Below, in pieces: positions 44,168 through 56,064 of a stretch of 64,000 nucleotides of DNA (positions are counted from its first letter, which is position 1; each line of letters begins with the position of its first letter). Made by a program: the position numbers and the translations under genes. The notes beneath the pieces are model-generated. The model had not been told where the DNA came from and searched no databases. It saw nothing but the letters and a program-made list of their open reading frames with translations. Origin of the DNA: Zopfochytrium polystomum (taxonomy: Eukaryota > Chytridiomycota > Chytridiomycetes > Chytridiales > Chytridiaceae); the NCBI GenBank assembly GCA_025765615.1, contig JAIVFJ010000068.1, positions 62,001 through 126,000 of the forward strand, written 5' to 3'.

Positions 44168-46446
44168 CTACTCCGAAGCTTGCCCGCTCGCAGTTCCATT
44201 TTCTGCACTAAGGGTATTTGGTGATTCTTGTGAAGCGGACGGAGCTTCGCTTCGCCGCCGTCCTGCACCGATCCGATTGCGCGGCGAAAGGGACCGCGAG
44301 AACCACCCAGGTCTGGACTCGGTGCTGGCAGGAACCGCCAGTGATCCTTCTATAGTTCCCGCAGCAACAGCAGCACCAACCTCTCCATCTCCTGCAGCTG
44401 GTGCCGCACCACGAGATCTTCCCCGCGTAAATATTCTTGTCCCAACGCTCCCCCCTCCGCTTCTCCGGTTCGCTGCAGCGCGGCGCGAACGTCTTCCCGC
44501 ACGCCGTTCGGCCTCGATGCGGCTACGCTCCATCACGATGCGCAGTGCCTCCTCGTCAGCTCTTGCTGCTGCCATTGCCAGCTCAACCTCCGGGTCGCGG
44601 AATTCGGGAAGGATTGCTTCGCGCACACATAGTGGGCACGTGCGGTGAGCTGTGTAGTCGGACGAAGAAGACACTGCAACCGGTGTAGGATCTGATTGTG
44701 ATGTCGGGGACTCACGAGGAGCTTGGTGGGTTTCGCTGACGCCCGTGGAGATCGGTGACGTGTTGGAATCCGCTGAAGAGGAGGAGGAGGAGGAGGAGGC
44801 GGCTGATGGAGAAAGTCCCATTGTGGTTTCGGCGACAATTTCAGGTGTCGCCAGCCACGGATCCACGCACGCTGCATGGAAAATGTGATGGCAGGCCAGT
44901 TCGCGAACGCGATCACCCTCCTCAAATTCGCAGAAACAAATGGCGCAAGTTGTGGAGGCCCCTTCGGGAAGAGGTTCTTCGGGCTCGGCTGTCGGTGGGG
45001 TTTTACTGGTCAATGGCGAATTCATATCGGTGGACTCTCCTGAGCCGTCGACAGTTGTCAATGGCTGCTTGTGTTTCTGGGTCGAGCTCGCGTTTTGGCC
45101 GTCGGTGGAACCTGATGCGGCGCTAGTATCTGTCTGGTCGCTGATGCCGAGAGGAGTATGTGGCGAAGAGCTATCGATCGTGACGTGGACATTGGGGACC
45201 ACTGTTGTTCCGGCTGCATCGAGTTTGCTTTCAGGATCCGGATCGTCGGTGACTGGGGTAGATTGAGTGGTGGGGACGGACAGCTTTTGCTCCGAAGTTG
45301 GGAGGTCAGGATGAACGGACACAATTTCTCTAAGTCGGATCTCCTCCGGCACTTGTTCTGTTGAGTGAAGCTGGCCATCTTCCCCATCGGTGATAATTTC
45401 GTCTACTTCTTTCGGTGCTTCGGGTGAAACGGAGAGACTTGGTTTGAAGAGGAAAGTTCGCAATGAGGCCAATTCGGACTTCGAGAGCCCTCCTCTGAGA
45501 TGAGCAGCAGGGCCATTTGCCATCGCGAGCTGAGCGCGCTGCTGGTAACGCCGGGCAATGAGTAAGGCGATTATGTAGAAGAAGATAGGGAGAATGATTG
45601 TGACGTAAAAGATAACTGTTGAGAAGAGTAAGGAAAGCAACATTTCATGCAAACGATTTAAGGTACGCACTGATCTCCGATACGGCAAGCCAGTACAAAG
45701 GTGGATCGTGAGCGCGGCAGTAGGTGCTTCTGAAAACTGACACTTGGCCTGCCACAAACCAGCATCTGTGGTGATTCACGAAACGTCTTCAAGACTGATG
45801 CAGCCAGCGTGACAACTTACAGATCGAATAAAGTGATGATGCTCCAGAAGTTCCATATCGTCACAACTGCTGGATGCCGTTTCAGATCCGGGCGCACATG
45901 TTCTACGTAAAACTGAAGCGGCTTTTGCGGGAGCGAATACAGCGCGTAGAGGCCCAGCTGGCCAACGAGGTACACCAAAACTCCGCTATCGCAAACTCTG
46001 ACTTCGTCAAGAACGGCTCCATCGGTCGGAGGTAGCGGAGGGTAATAAGCTCCCAGGAAGCCTGCGTTCAATGCCACAAAAGCCGAGTTCCACAACCTAG
46101 AAGTGTGATCCAACATGTCAGAATAACCGCAAACTCCTTGTGCCAATGGCCTTCCCCTCCCCATGTCCGCATAGCAATTTGTAAGCTCCCACAAGGCAAA
46201 CCGTTGAAAAGTCGACGAAGGAGAAACAATGTGATCACCGTCAGGTCGGAGGGGGGACCAAGTTTAACACCGAGATCCTGAGATCTGGCGCCTGAGATGA
46301 GGCCAGTACTGCACAAAGTCCATCTTTGAAAGGAGGATCTCTCGCATCGCTCCAACACTTACACGTCTAAGACCAATGTCGCAATCTGGGCCTTTGATGG
46401 GGCGGTTGGGGCGGCTGCTTCTCCGACAGCGGCCATGACTATTCAT
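44168..46446 (-). CDS. Multi-span membrane RING-H2 E3 ubiquitin ligase
   Basis: The architecture resembles multi-span membrane RING-H2 ligases of plants and fungi. The first exon probably begins MNSHGRCRRSSRPNRPIKGP at 46446. Membrane segments come from later exons: SRLWNSAFVALNAGFLGAYY, GVLVYLVGQLGLYALYSLP, IWNFWSIITLFDL joined to WFVAGQVSVFRSTYCR, and VIFYVTIILPIFFYIIALLI. A long Ser/Thr/Pro-rich cytosolic region follows, then the RING: CAICFCEFEEGDRVRELAC, HHIFHAACVDPW and, about 75 residues later, the last pair CPLC. All eight ligands are present, but the loop before the final CxxC is unusually long and Ser-rich. The tail is Arg-rich then Gly/Ala/Ser-rich. It would transfer ubiquitin to membrane-associated targets; substrates are unknown. 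The N-terminal exon borders are tentative. Confidence 0.8.
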
Positions 46447-46998
46447 ACTATGCAGTACTAGGAAAAAAGACAAAAAGTTTTTTTTTGATGCAAGGAAAGT
46501 CAAGGTTTGTTGGGCCACGCATGCGTATGTTGCATCAAGGAGGAGGAGCCGGCACAACACGATCGTTTGCGAGACGCGTTCAACGAGAAGGGGAGTGAGG
46601 CAACGCCAACAGAAATCGCGCTTCTTGTTCTCAATGGTGCCGACGATGGCTATCATCGACGGCGTAGTAGTTCGCGGGCAGGGCTGCGGGGAATTAAAAT
46701 ATTTGTGGGCGGTGATGATTGGCTGCTTTTATTTCTCAATTGTGACAAGTCACGTTTTTTCCTTCGAATCGATTCTTCTATTTTTCTCTTGCAAGGGCAT
46801 ATTCCAACACTCCCCCTTGCTTGCGTGAGCGCCTTTAAAAGCAAAACTACTTCAAAGAAAGAAACTGAGTGAGAGAATTTAAAATGCCACTGCCTGGGTG
46901 AAAAACCCAAACCAATTTACCGATCTGGGAAAACTGTAGCAGGGTAAGGAAAGGAAACATATCTGGGAAGGCACTGCTGAGGAGTGTACTGCAAAAGG
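46447..46998. other. Intergenic, RING gene upstream region
   Basis: No supported gene. Overlapping short frames on both strands lack family motifs. The last part borders the copia-A LTR. Confidence 0.4.
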
Positions 46999-47177
46999 TG
47001 TAAACAGTCTACTCTGAGTGAGTGAGTGGAAGGAGTGAATGAAGTGGAGATGTGTGTTTGTGGGTGGTCCTTCTCCCCAACTTGGAGAGAAAGAGAAAAA
47101 ACTCTGTTATGAATTATTGATACATGATGATGATATACACGCTGTAATAGTTGCTAGGCAAGTGCGACTGGCACAGG
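46999..47177 (-). repeat. Copia-A 3' LTR, truncated
   Basis: Near-identical to 52257-52434. It ends abruptly after GACTGGCACAGGG, where RNase H coding remnants begin. Confidence 0.85.
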
Positions 47178-49699
47178 GAGCGAACAGTGATCTCTCCAGT
47201 GGCTTCGCCTTGTCAGAGGAAATGAGCACGAATGTCAATTTGTTTTGTGCGAGCATGTGTGAGAGGGTTGAGCACTAGTGCGATTGCAGATTGATTGTCC
47301 TCGAGGATTGGTAGTGGCTGCTGTGTGGGGAGTTGCAACTCTGATAATACGGCTAAGAGCCATTGTGCTTCTTGGAAGGCTTCAGAAAGTGAGTAGTATT
47401 CTGCTTCCATGGAGGATAGTGATACTTGATGTTGTTTGCGTGAGACCCAAGAGACGGCAGTGCCCATGAGGAAGAAGACATATCTAGTGCGTGATGTGCA
47501 GTCTCCAGGTTCGCCCCCATAAGATGCATCAGCGTATGCAGCTGGTTCAAGGGTGTCATTTGTGATGAGCCGTAGTGGCTTGTGGCTTTGCCTGTAGAAC
47601 AATCTGTAGTCCCAGGTGCCTTGGAGGTAACGAAGCAGGCGGCAGAGTGCATTGCAATGGCACTGGCGTGGCTTCAGTTGGAACTGGGAGAGTACATTTG
47701 TTGCAAATGCGATATCTGGTCAAGTTTGTGTTGCGAGGTATTGAATTTTCATGAGTGTGGATCGATACCAGCTTGAGTCGCTCTCGCTGAGTTCGATTGA
47801 CATTTCGTCATGCATAAAGGTGATAGACATTGGAGTTGATGCAATGTCGAGGTCGTCCCACATTTTCTCTTCAGTGAGAATTGTCCTGGTGTATTCGTCT
47901 AGGCCCATCCAAATGTCTTCGGCGTTGCGCTTGAGGTGGATGCGAATCACTTGGCTGACAGTGGTTTCCTCAAGGGACATGCTGTACTCAGCACGAAAAG
48001 CATCCTCAATTTTGCGACAAGCTGGGGTGTTGGCCATGACATTGATGTCGTGGACAAAGACAAAGATGATTTCAAACATTTGTTGCTGCGAGTCTACTCG
48101 AAAAAAGAGGCAGGGCTCAGCAAGAGATTGATTGAAGCTGTGTTTCTTGACAATGAACTTGCAAAGGATCAGGAACCAGTTTCGTCCAGATTGGTGGAGA
48201 CCATAGAGGCTCTTGAGGAGTTTGCAGAATAGTTTCTTTCCATCTGGAGTGAATCGCTCGTGGCCTTTTGGTTGGTGCATGTAGATGACTTCTTTGAGGA
48301 AAGCGTACAGGTAGGCTGTGTTGACATCCATGCTGTGGTACTCGAGGTCAAAAGCAAGGCTGGTTGCAATGAGCAGTCAGATGGCCTGGATCCAGACGAC
48401 AGGAGAAAAGGTGTCTGTGTAGTCGATGCCTTTGCGTTGAGTGCCACATGTGACAAGACGAGCTTTCCATCGCTTCAGCCAGCCAAAGGGGTCGAGCTTG
48501 TAGGCATCAACCCATTTGCAGAACATTGCGCGTTTGCCAGGAGGAAGGACGGCCCATTCCCAGACCTTGTGCTCGTCCATGAGAGAGTGAAGCTCCTCAA
48601 GTTCAGATGCAGTCCGTTCTTCATTATAGTCTGATGCGTGGGCTTCCTTGTGGGAACGTGGCACTGGTGGGAGTTGTGATTGGTGGATTGGTTCTTTAGG
48701 GAAGCGCTTTGGGAAGCGTGGTTCTGGTTTAGCTGATGCAAGGAATAGTCGCAAGAGATGGCGAGTGACTGTTCGATTTGCAAGTAGCTTGCAAAGTCCA
48801 CTTGGTGCATCTTTGATGTTGACAATGACAGATGGTGGAAGTGGTGATTCAATGACAGGTTCCAGTTCAGTGTTGATGGATGCTGCTATGCACTCTGCTG
48901 TTGGAGCTAGGCTCCCTTCAGGTTCGTCTTCATCTTTGCCCAGAACAACAGCGAATGTGTCATGGTGCCAACCATAGTCGTCATCGCATTATCGTCTTCC
49001 ATATCTTGGGGAAGAGTTGGAGGTTGATCTGAGAAGTTTGTTGATGATGATGGCGGCTGTCCCCCCCTGGAAGCCGGGCGCAGTTGCTGGCGAGTACGAG
49101 TGGAGGGAGCACCGTCAGGGGGAGAGTTGGATAATCGACGGTAAGAGTCAAGTGGTGGCTCAACAGGCTCGAAAGAAGGAGAGTCGTCAGTTTCAGGAAA
49201 ATCCGTAAAATCATCAGAGAGAGAAGTTAAGAAATCAGAATTAAGAGATTGAAGCTTAGCCTCACTGCAGACAAGGCCAGGAAAGACATGCTCATGCAAG
49301 TTATAGTGGCGCGTCCAAAGAATAGTCTGTGCAGTAAAGTCGTAGCTGAGTGCAATAGACTTGCTGTCTGTGATGAATTCCCACCCAGGACTGGAGGGAC
49401 TTGGTGTGTGTGGAGAGGAAGAGAGAGAGAGAGAGCAGTGATAATGGAAAAGGGAGAGGAGTGAGAGGATGGAGAGAGGAGAGAGGAGTGAGTGGGCAGA
49501 GAGGGAAGAGAGAGCAAATGGAGGAAGAGAGATTGGCTTGTTTTGCACTGGATTCTGTCAAAGCAGCAAGGAGGGGTTTGGATTCCTTGTTTGATCTCTG
49601 TGAGAGGTTGCTGCTTTTATACTCCTGCAGGTTGGAGCCATCAGAAAACAGAGGGAGCAGTGGGCTGCACAGAGCAGGCCACAGAAATGAGATAAAGCA

Positions 49700-49930
49700 G
49701 GCTGAGCACCAATCCCCAGCCTGGGCTAAGTACCCACTCAGGGCTGAGTACCACCCAGTGCTGGGCATCACTCAGGGCTGAATACCAGCCAGGGCTGAGT
49801 ACCAGCCTGGGCTGAGCACCACCCAGGGCTGAGTACCAGCCTGGGCTGTGCACCACCCTGGGCTAAGTACCAGCCAGGGCTGAGTACCACCTTGGGCTGA
49901 GCACTTTGTCTGGGCTGAGTACCACCAGGA
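49700..49930. repeat. Degenerate ~20-bp minisatellite
   Basis: About eleven units of the form GGGCTGAGTACCAGCCT, with variants, in tandem inside the solo LTR. Confidence 0.85.
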
Positions 49931-50167
49931 ACCAATTTACAGCTTGTTTGAGAAACAGTTGCTTGTAAATTGGTTTGGTTGTTTCCAAATCAGGAAGCTT
50001 GTTTGGGAAACAAGCCGCTTTTTTCCTTGTTTTTAGAAATCCAATGATTGGTGCAATCTCTGGTGAGCTCAGTTTTTATCTCACTTTTAGAAATGCAGTG
50101 ATTGGTGCAATCCCTGATTCCTAAATGCCTGTTGCATTGCTCAGATTGCACAGCACAGCAGGAAAGC

Positions 50168-50258
50168 TGGAATTCCAGATCAGGAAGCGGAATTCCGGTG
50201 CAGAGAGAGGAATTCCAGATCAGGAAGCGGAATTCCGATGCAGAGAGCGGAATTCCGG
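50168..50258. repeat. GGAATTCC palindrome array
   Basis: The palindrome GGAATTCC occurs five times within about 90 bp, separated alternately by AGATCAGGAAGC and by GGTGCAGAGAG or GATGCAGAGAGC. It lies inside the solo LTR. Confidence 0.85.
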
Positions 50259-52256
50259 AGCATGGGGCAGTGGTACACTGCTTCTGCATGCTTGCTGTGC
50301 TGTGTTACATGTGCAGAGTGCGTAGTTTGAGCGTTTTTGTGCATGTTCTAATTGCATTGTTCCTACCGGTAGGATGAACAAAGCTAGAACAACAGCCGCC
50401 TTTGCCTATCTCTTTTTATTGAGAACAGATTAGCCCTTCCGAGCGCCCCATTCAAGTATTGAATCTACTGAGCCCTTCAAACACCCCATCCAATGTGATT
50501 GGATGGAGTTCTCAAAGGGATCATCAGTAACGGGCGTAGTGTACCCCATGGGTCAAATCTCAACAGTCTGTGTCAAAGCCAAAGAAGAGTCCAAGTGAGG
50601 CCCGAGGAGAGAACTTGGTCTTGTGTGAGTTTGCAGGTTCTGTATACTCATTGTTGAGTGTGACAATGAGGCAGCCAAAAATTCCAAGGTGGCGTAGGTT
50701 GGGTTTTCGGCCTTGGTAATATTCAAATGGAATTTGACCAGTGCGAGTGTGTTGCACACGATTGCGCAGGAATGAAGCATGGCGTATTGCGTTGGACCAG
50801 AAGAACCATGGAAGCTGGGCTTCGATCAGGAGACAGAGAGCAATGTGGGTGATGACCTTGATGGCATTTTCTGCAACACCATCACCCTCCTTGACGTAAG
50901 GGACAGAAGGCTGAAAGACAATGGGAGGTTGGTGGTTGATACAGTAGACCTCAAATTGCTGAGTGTTAAGACAGAGGTTGTCTGCCTGTACAAATAGAGT
51001 TTGACAAGTGGGGAAGAGTTGCTCTTCAAAATCAATGTGATCAATTATCCTTTGAGTGACGCCTGTTGTGCAAGCGACAGTGTTGACCCAAGTATATCTG
51101 TGGCGTAGTTGACAATAACTTCAAAGTAGCTGGAACCGTCAAGAGAACGTGTACTGATCTTTCCAGTTTGGTTGGTACGCAACGTCTGCAGTGGGGCAAA
51201 TTCAAAACAAGGTTTGGCCATGAGGTGTTGCCGGCGCATCTTTGCCATATCACAAATGAGGCAAGGCTCGCGTGTTGTTGGTGGCGGAGCAGGAGCACTG
51301 TTGCCATCGCCAGACTTGAGAGTGTCACGTACTTGCTCTCGGTGGATGTGGCCAAAACGTCGGTGCCATAGGTTGCGTGCAGTTGCTGGTGATGCGTAGG
51401 CAATGGGCTCAACTGAAATTTTCCTCTGTGCAGCTGGGTGCTGGACTGGAATGAGCTAGTAAAGGCCATCACGTCGTTCGCCAATCTTGAAGCCATGTTG
51501 TGATGCGAGTGTAGCAAGATCAAGAAGAAAGGCAGTATCTTGAGTGAATAGCATCCCAGCAGTTGGGTCTTGGAGGATATGAGACACAGAGAGGAGTGGT
51601 TCCTTGAGTGATGGGACATGAAGCACATTGCGGAGCACCACATCAAAACCAGGAAAAGTGAGAGTGACAGATCCAATTCCTTCGATGTGGCATTCATGGT
51701 CATCTGTTAGGTGGGCATGGTGTTTGGTTTCAAATCGTTGGTACTCAGTGAATTGCTCCCGTTGTGGGATCAGTGTGTGTACAGCTCCAAAATCAATCAT
51801 GAACGGAAGAGAGGCTATCTATGCCTGTGTGTGACGCGCTCACTGTTGCAGTGTTCACAAAGAGGTAGAAGCAAGAGGGGCCGTTTATTTGAAGGACAAA
51901 ATTGTGGTTGGAGGTAGTGGTAGTTCGACTTTTTGGATGTTGCGACAATGTCACTCAAAGTTGAGGAAGCGTTTTTGACTTCGGCGATTGATCAAATTCC
52001 GTAGAGACAACGTAGAGAGCTCCGTGATAGCTCGTTGGAAAGAGGAGATTCAGGGCTTTTTTTTTTTGAATGCACTATAGCAAGCCCAGATTAAATGACG
52101 GGGTTGGCCAGGAGAGGGCGTTGAAAATTTTGGGCCTCCCAAACGAAATGGTTTCTAAAGTTGAGATATGCTGATTCTGTTTGTTGGAGGTAGTAGAGAG
52201 TGTTTTTCCGGACTAGAATCTGTGGTTGATGCAGCCAGATAGCTGGCACACTGATG

Positions 52257-52667
52257 TGTAAACAGTCTACTCTGAGTGAGTGAGTGGAAGGAGTGAATGA
52301 AGTGGAGATGTGTGTTTGTGGGTGGTCCTTCTCCCCAACTTGGAGAGAAAGAGAAAAAACTCTGTTATGAATTATTGATACATGATGATGATATACACGC
52401 TGTAATAGTTGCTAGGCAAGCGTGACTGGCACAGGGTAAAAACCTCTCCTATATCATCTGCTTGAGCGCAGAGGAGGAGGAAAACTGTTGACACTGGGTT
52501 TCTGCTCCACTTAATACTTGGAGTATCTGTCAACAGCGCAAGCCAGTGCCCAGGTCTGCATTGGCAGTGTCTCACTCTCCCATGGGCACCGTGAGAACGA
52601 TAACTGACAGCCACAGTAGGTTTGGGTCTGTCTTGTGCCTCTGCTAACCAGTCAGTTCCGCCTAACA
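52257..52667 (-). repeat. Copia-A 5' LTR
   Basis: On the minus strand it runs TGTTAGGCGGAACTGACTGG...GACTGTTTACA. It is the longest copy of this LTR family in the window and defines the fragments at 2737, 3409, 7573 and 16501. Confidence 0.85.
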
Positions 52668-54440
52668 ACTCTCTTTGTCAGGGTCGATGGAGTCTGGCAC
52701 ACGAGGGGTGAGCTTGGGGGTGGTCTTGAGTGGTGCGCCACGAGGCCTCACAGCACCGTGTTCAGCCTCAAAGCGAGATAGGAAGTTTCAGATGAAGTTA
52801 GCTTGGTGAATGATTGTGAAGTTTGAATCATGGATAACCTCCATTGAGAGAATGTATGTGAGCTTCCCAAGCTCCTGAAGCTTGAACTCCCCCTTGAGGT
52901 CAGCAATCGCACCCTTGATAGCAGCAGTGTGACTGAACAAAAGGTCATCAACATTGGTGAGAATGAAGCAAAGTCCATGCTGGTTCTGCCGCCAGAACAA
53001 GCATGGGTCCGCCTGACTTTGCTGGAATCCCTTCGACTGTAGGTGTGCTGCAAGGTGCAGGTACCAAGTCCAACCTGATTGCTTTAGCCCATACAATCCC
53101 TTCTGGAGTGACCAAACCGTTCCAGGGGGGATTGGTACACCAGATGGTGGCGCCATGAAGATAGCGACATCGAGGATCCCATGCAGGTAGGCTGAGGAGA
53201 TGTCGATCATCTCCATGTCCGAGCCATACAGGGTGCTGAGGGAATCATCCATCAGAGGGTGTTACCTTGAATTACTGGCAAGTATTTCAGAGTGAAGTCA
53301 ATGCCAGGCTCCTGCTTGAAACCACAAGCAAAAAGTCTCGCGCGAAATCATTCGATGGTACTGTCGGGTTTGAACTTCAGCTTGTATAGCCACTTACAAC
53401 TCACGATGTTTGTGTTGGGTGGAGCTGTGACTTCGATGAATACACCCATGCTGCGGAGCATGCTCAGTTCGTTCTCTTCATGTTTTTTCTTTTGTGGTGG
53501 TAGGTCTGGTGATACAGTATATGGTGGTGGTTCAGGCAGTGGCTCTGCAGGTGGTGGTTGTTGCGAAGCTAGTGACAACTTTGGTGGTCGCCCCTGCTTC
53601 TTTGATGTTGGCACTGTCTGTGCTTTCTCGTGCCCCCCCCCCCCCCCCCCCCCCCCCCTTCTGCTGCTGCTTCTGCACTTTTTGCTGCAGTGCCTGCTGG
53701 AGAATCTGCTCTGCGTGAATGACTGATTGGACTGCCTTTTCACATACTGGGTGACTGAGGTCTGAAAGTGGTGGGAGGTTGGAGGGAACTTGTCTTCAAA
53801 GAAGACAATGTCGCTGTAGCGCTGGTAGATGACGTGCTGCTCTTGGAGCTCCCACAACACTGAAACCGATTGTGAAACAGAGGTGAGGTAGACAGCTGGA
53901 CGGCCCTTGGGGTCGAGTTTCTTGTGAAGAGTTGGGCTGACCTGGTAGAAACACTTGGAACCAAAAGTGCAAACGTGGAATGAAGCTTTGAATTCTTGGT
54001 GACGAGGAAGTGAAGTCCTGAGCGTTTGACACAGCAGCCAATGGAGGACTTGTCACTAGTTCTCAAGATGACACCAGGGCAGCCTTAAAACTTAGAAAAG
54101 AAAAACTTCCCATCTTCTTGAAGGTCATTGGTGGCAAGGAGACTGTAGAGTGTGCTTGGGGCGAAGCAGGCTTCCTTGATTACAATCTCCATGCCGTTTG
54201 GAAGAGGGATTCTTGCTGGTCTGACGCCTTTGACTTTGAGCGGGGTGGAGTCTTTGTCAATGGTTCCAACAGATGAGGTGAATTCGGTGTAGGATGTTTA
54301 AAAAGGTGAGCATCTTTGCGAATTGTCTTGACACAGCCAGAGTCAACAATGATGGGTGATTCCTTGAACATGGTGGATGACAGTGATGAGAGGGCAAGGT
54401 GCTTGGGAAATGAGGTGCTGGTTGGAAGTTAGAGGTCTGC
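52668..54440 (-). pseudogene. Ty1/copia element D fragment (protease to RT)
   Basis: Minus-strand remnants: a protease-like IIVDSGCVKTIRKD (about 54310-54355); an integrase C-terminal tail in shifted frames (54066-53750, including SDIVFFEDKFPP); a proline/glutamine-rich linker; and reverse transcriptase with NIVSCKWLYKLKFKPDSTIE (about 53345-53405), IDISSAYLHGILDVAIFMAP, QKGLYGLKQSGWTWYLHLAA and a catalytic box NVDDLLF (about 52920-53215). The integrase core and everything after RT are missing; the RT end abuts the copia-A LTR. A 26-C homopolymer interrupts the linker. It is inactive and only distantly similar to copia-A. Confidence 0.82.
53633..53658. repeat. Poly-C tract (26 bp)
   Basis: An uninterrupted run of 26 C residues, within the linker of copia-D. 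On the minus strand it encodes a poly-Gly run. Confidence 0.95.
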
Positions 54441-54869
54441 TTTCGACGTGTCCAAGGTGGGTGCCTTGGGCCAACTAAAAATCCAACGAATACTCCCCAG
54501 GGTCGCTTTTGCCAGTCTCGCTATTGTCAACAGATGGCACATCGCTGGTGCCGCTGTTAGTTTTGGGTCCTTTGGTGTAAGAAAGCCTGCTTCTGGACTA
54601 CATGATTGTCACTGGGGGCATCCCAAAATCATTCTCCTTTGTGATAAGCGACGCCTTTCTCCATTCAGGGTCACCAGATTACCTCCAACCCACACCATTA
54701 ATTTTTTGATTTTTTGTCCTCAGTTGGAGACAACGACCACCCCCCTACCTGACACACACCAAGCTAACAATCCAACTTTTCATCTGCTGCAACACCACCT
54801 TCACAGCACACTCAAAACCCAACAAAATCCTTTCAAACTTGGCACACATAATCGCCCTGAGAAAACAAC
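54441..54869. other. Unassigned sequence between copia fragments
   Basis: No supported gene. The first half may be decayed gag sequence of copia-D. The second half (54720-54869) is C/A-rich and looks like the leader of the gag remnant that follows. Confidence 0.35.
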
Positions 54870-55290
54870 ATGTCTACTGACTCAACCAATCACATCAACG
54901 CCGAGCAGAACGACGTGGTTGATCCACTAGACCTCAGCGACACTGCAACCTGTCTCATCAGAGATGGACCATTCCAAGGACAGAGATTCCAATTGGTGCC
55001 TCTGCCTCGTGGAGAAGAGAAACAGACCAGGGACTTGCAAAGGAGATCATTGACAACTTTGAACACATCAAAATGGAACCAACTGGAACCTCAGATGCCT
55101 TCATTACCCAATTCACCAAAGCGAACCATCAAGTTGACAGATTTGCAAAGTCAGCAGCCGGAGAACTCCTCCATCATATTTGACCTTTCCAAAAAGTTGT
55201 TCGAATCTTTGTTGGCTCACTGAACCAACGCCTGTTGGATATGGGGATAGGAAATGTTTTTCTTGTTGTCGGCAACCCAGCTCCTCAGAT
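54870..55290 (+). pseudogene. Copia gag remnant related to the intact element
   Basis: After the ATG (MSTDSTNHINAEQNDVVDPL) the frame shifts, and from about 55019 it gives ETDQGLAKEIIDNFEHIKME, VVRIFVGSLNQRLLDMGIG and VGNPAPQ. These align with Gag of the element at 55819-62816, which has TDQGLAKEIIDDFERIKMEP and VVRVFVSALNNTLIDMGVAN. A stop after LLHHI and an internal deletion inactivate it. It shows that a related but clearly diverged lineage was here before. Confidence 0.8.
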
Positions 55291-55577
55291 AAAAGTTTAG
55301 CCAAACTAATCTCACTCTTCAAAAACCTGTTTTACAAAACAACTATGATAAGCAACATATCGAGCTGGCCAATCAAAGTGACAAAGACTCAACTACTACT
55401 GCACCAAAAATTACCACACCAACTAGGCCCTCAAAAACCAACTAGCTCCATCAACTAATGATCAATCTGCTAAGTGTTTTGCTCTTCTCTTTTGATATTC
55501 ATCAAAGTAACTGCCTTTATCCTCTCAACATTTTGCCAGTGCAACATCAAACATCATCTTCCACTTAGGGGGGAAGG

Positions 55578-55818
55578 TGCTAGGGATAAGTGAAAGATGA
55601 TGATCAGCACTGTTGGAGGATGCTTGGAATAAGTGAAAGATGATCATCAGCACAGAGTTGCAAAGTGGTGTGTCAGCATGGACCAAGTTGGCATGGTCTT
55701 CTTGGTGCCAGACTGCTGGCTGGGAAAATGCTCTATCTATTCTAGCCAAAGGAATCTGGACTCAGGATTCTAACTATGGAATGCCCTATTATTGCTGGGC
55801 TTACTTGACCCTTCCTAG
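55578..55818 (+). repeat. Possible LTR stub of the related element
   Basis: A polypurine tract AGGGGGGAAGG is directly followed by TGCTAGGGATAAGTGAAAGA, as expected at a 3' LTR. The block AATAAGTGAAAGATGATCATC shows a ~43-bp imperfect internal duplication (55581-55660). The stub is cut at 55818 by the insertion of the intact copia element. Confidence 0.5.
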
Positions 55819-56064
55819 TGTTAGATTTTGGGTTTTTGCAGTAAGCAGTGTGCAGGAGCAACACCTCACACTGTAGTGCATGGGAGCACCAACTGTGAGG
55901 AGGATTTGGTGCATTTTTTGTCACCTGGTCTTTGTCACAATTTTGTATAAAGCCAAACAGCATACATTGTACAACAGTCTCCCATCTCAGCTTCACCATC
56001 ACAAGAGAGTAGTCCACCAGAGTAGTTCACCACCATCCACAAACAGCAGCAGTCATTTCTTTCA
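55819..56064 (+). repeat. Copia-C 5' LTR
   Basis: A 246-bp LTR. It contains GTCACAATTTTGTAT (about 55934-55948), the exact complement of the 15 nt that start at its own last base. Confidence 0.92.

Larger units (their letters stand above)
49371..50565. mobile_element. Solo LTR inserted in copia-A
   Basis: A 1,195-bp segment with ends TGATGAATTC...TCTCAACA is flanked by a perfect 5-bp duplication GTCTG (49366-49370 and 50566-50570). Removing the segment and one duplication rejoins the copia integrase tail in frame (GFDTD to SKSIALSYD), so both borders are exact. It has no coding capacity. On the minus strand it starts TGTTGAGATTTGACCC and has AATAAA near 50425; on the plus strand CTTTTATACTCC near 49613 could be a TATA box, so its orientation is uncertain. 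It contains two internal repeat arrays. Confidence 0.85.
47178..51800 (-). pseudogene. Copia-A Pol remnant
   Basis: On the minus strand, in order: protease-like start MIDFGAVHTLIPQ (51800); integrase zinc finger with WHRRFGH and CLICDMAKMRRQH (about 51230-51370); an integrase tail with IPFEYYQGRKPNLRHLGIFG (about 50680-50740) that continues across the solo LTR as FGFDTD then SKSIALSYDFTA; reverse transcriptase with KWVDAYKLDPFGWLKRWKAR (48600-48380) and MDVNTAYLYAF to KSLYGLHQSGRNW (48331 onward), where the catalytic box reads VHDI instead of YVDD; and RNase H with ADASYGGEPGD and SSMEAEYYSLSEA (47602-47213). Frameshifts and stops separate the pieces. It is inactive. Confidence 0.85.
46999..52667 (-). 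mobile_element. Ty1/copia element A, old, interrupted by a solo LTR
   Basis: The element reads on the minus strand. Its 5' LTR is at 52257-52667 (411 bp, ends TGTTAGGC...GTTTACA). The 3' LTR is reduced to 46999-47177: a deletion has removed the RNase H C-terminus together with the first ~230 bp of the LTR, so pol now runs into LTR sequence. Gag is absent; only about 450 bp separate the 5' LTR from protease. Domains are still in copia order, protease-integrase-RT-RNase H, but broken by frameshifts. A 1.2-kb solo LTR of another family (49371-50565) sits between integrase and RT. No target duplication is preserved. Confidence 0.88.

Noticed and set aside
46507..46872. 121-codon plus-strand frame beginning MLGHACVCCIKEEE
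   Set aside because: Overlapping frames of similar length exist on the opposite strand and no conserved motif is present.
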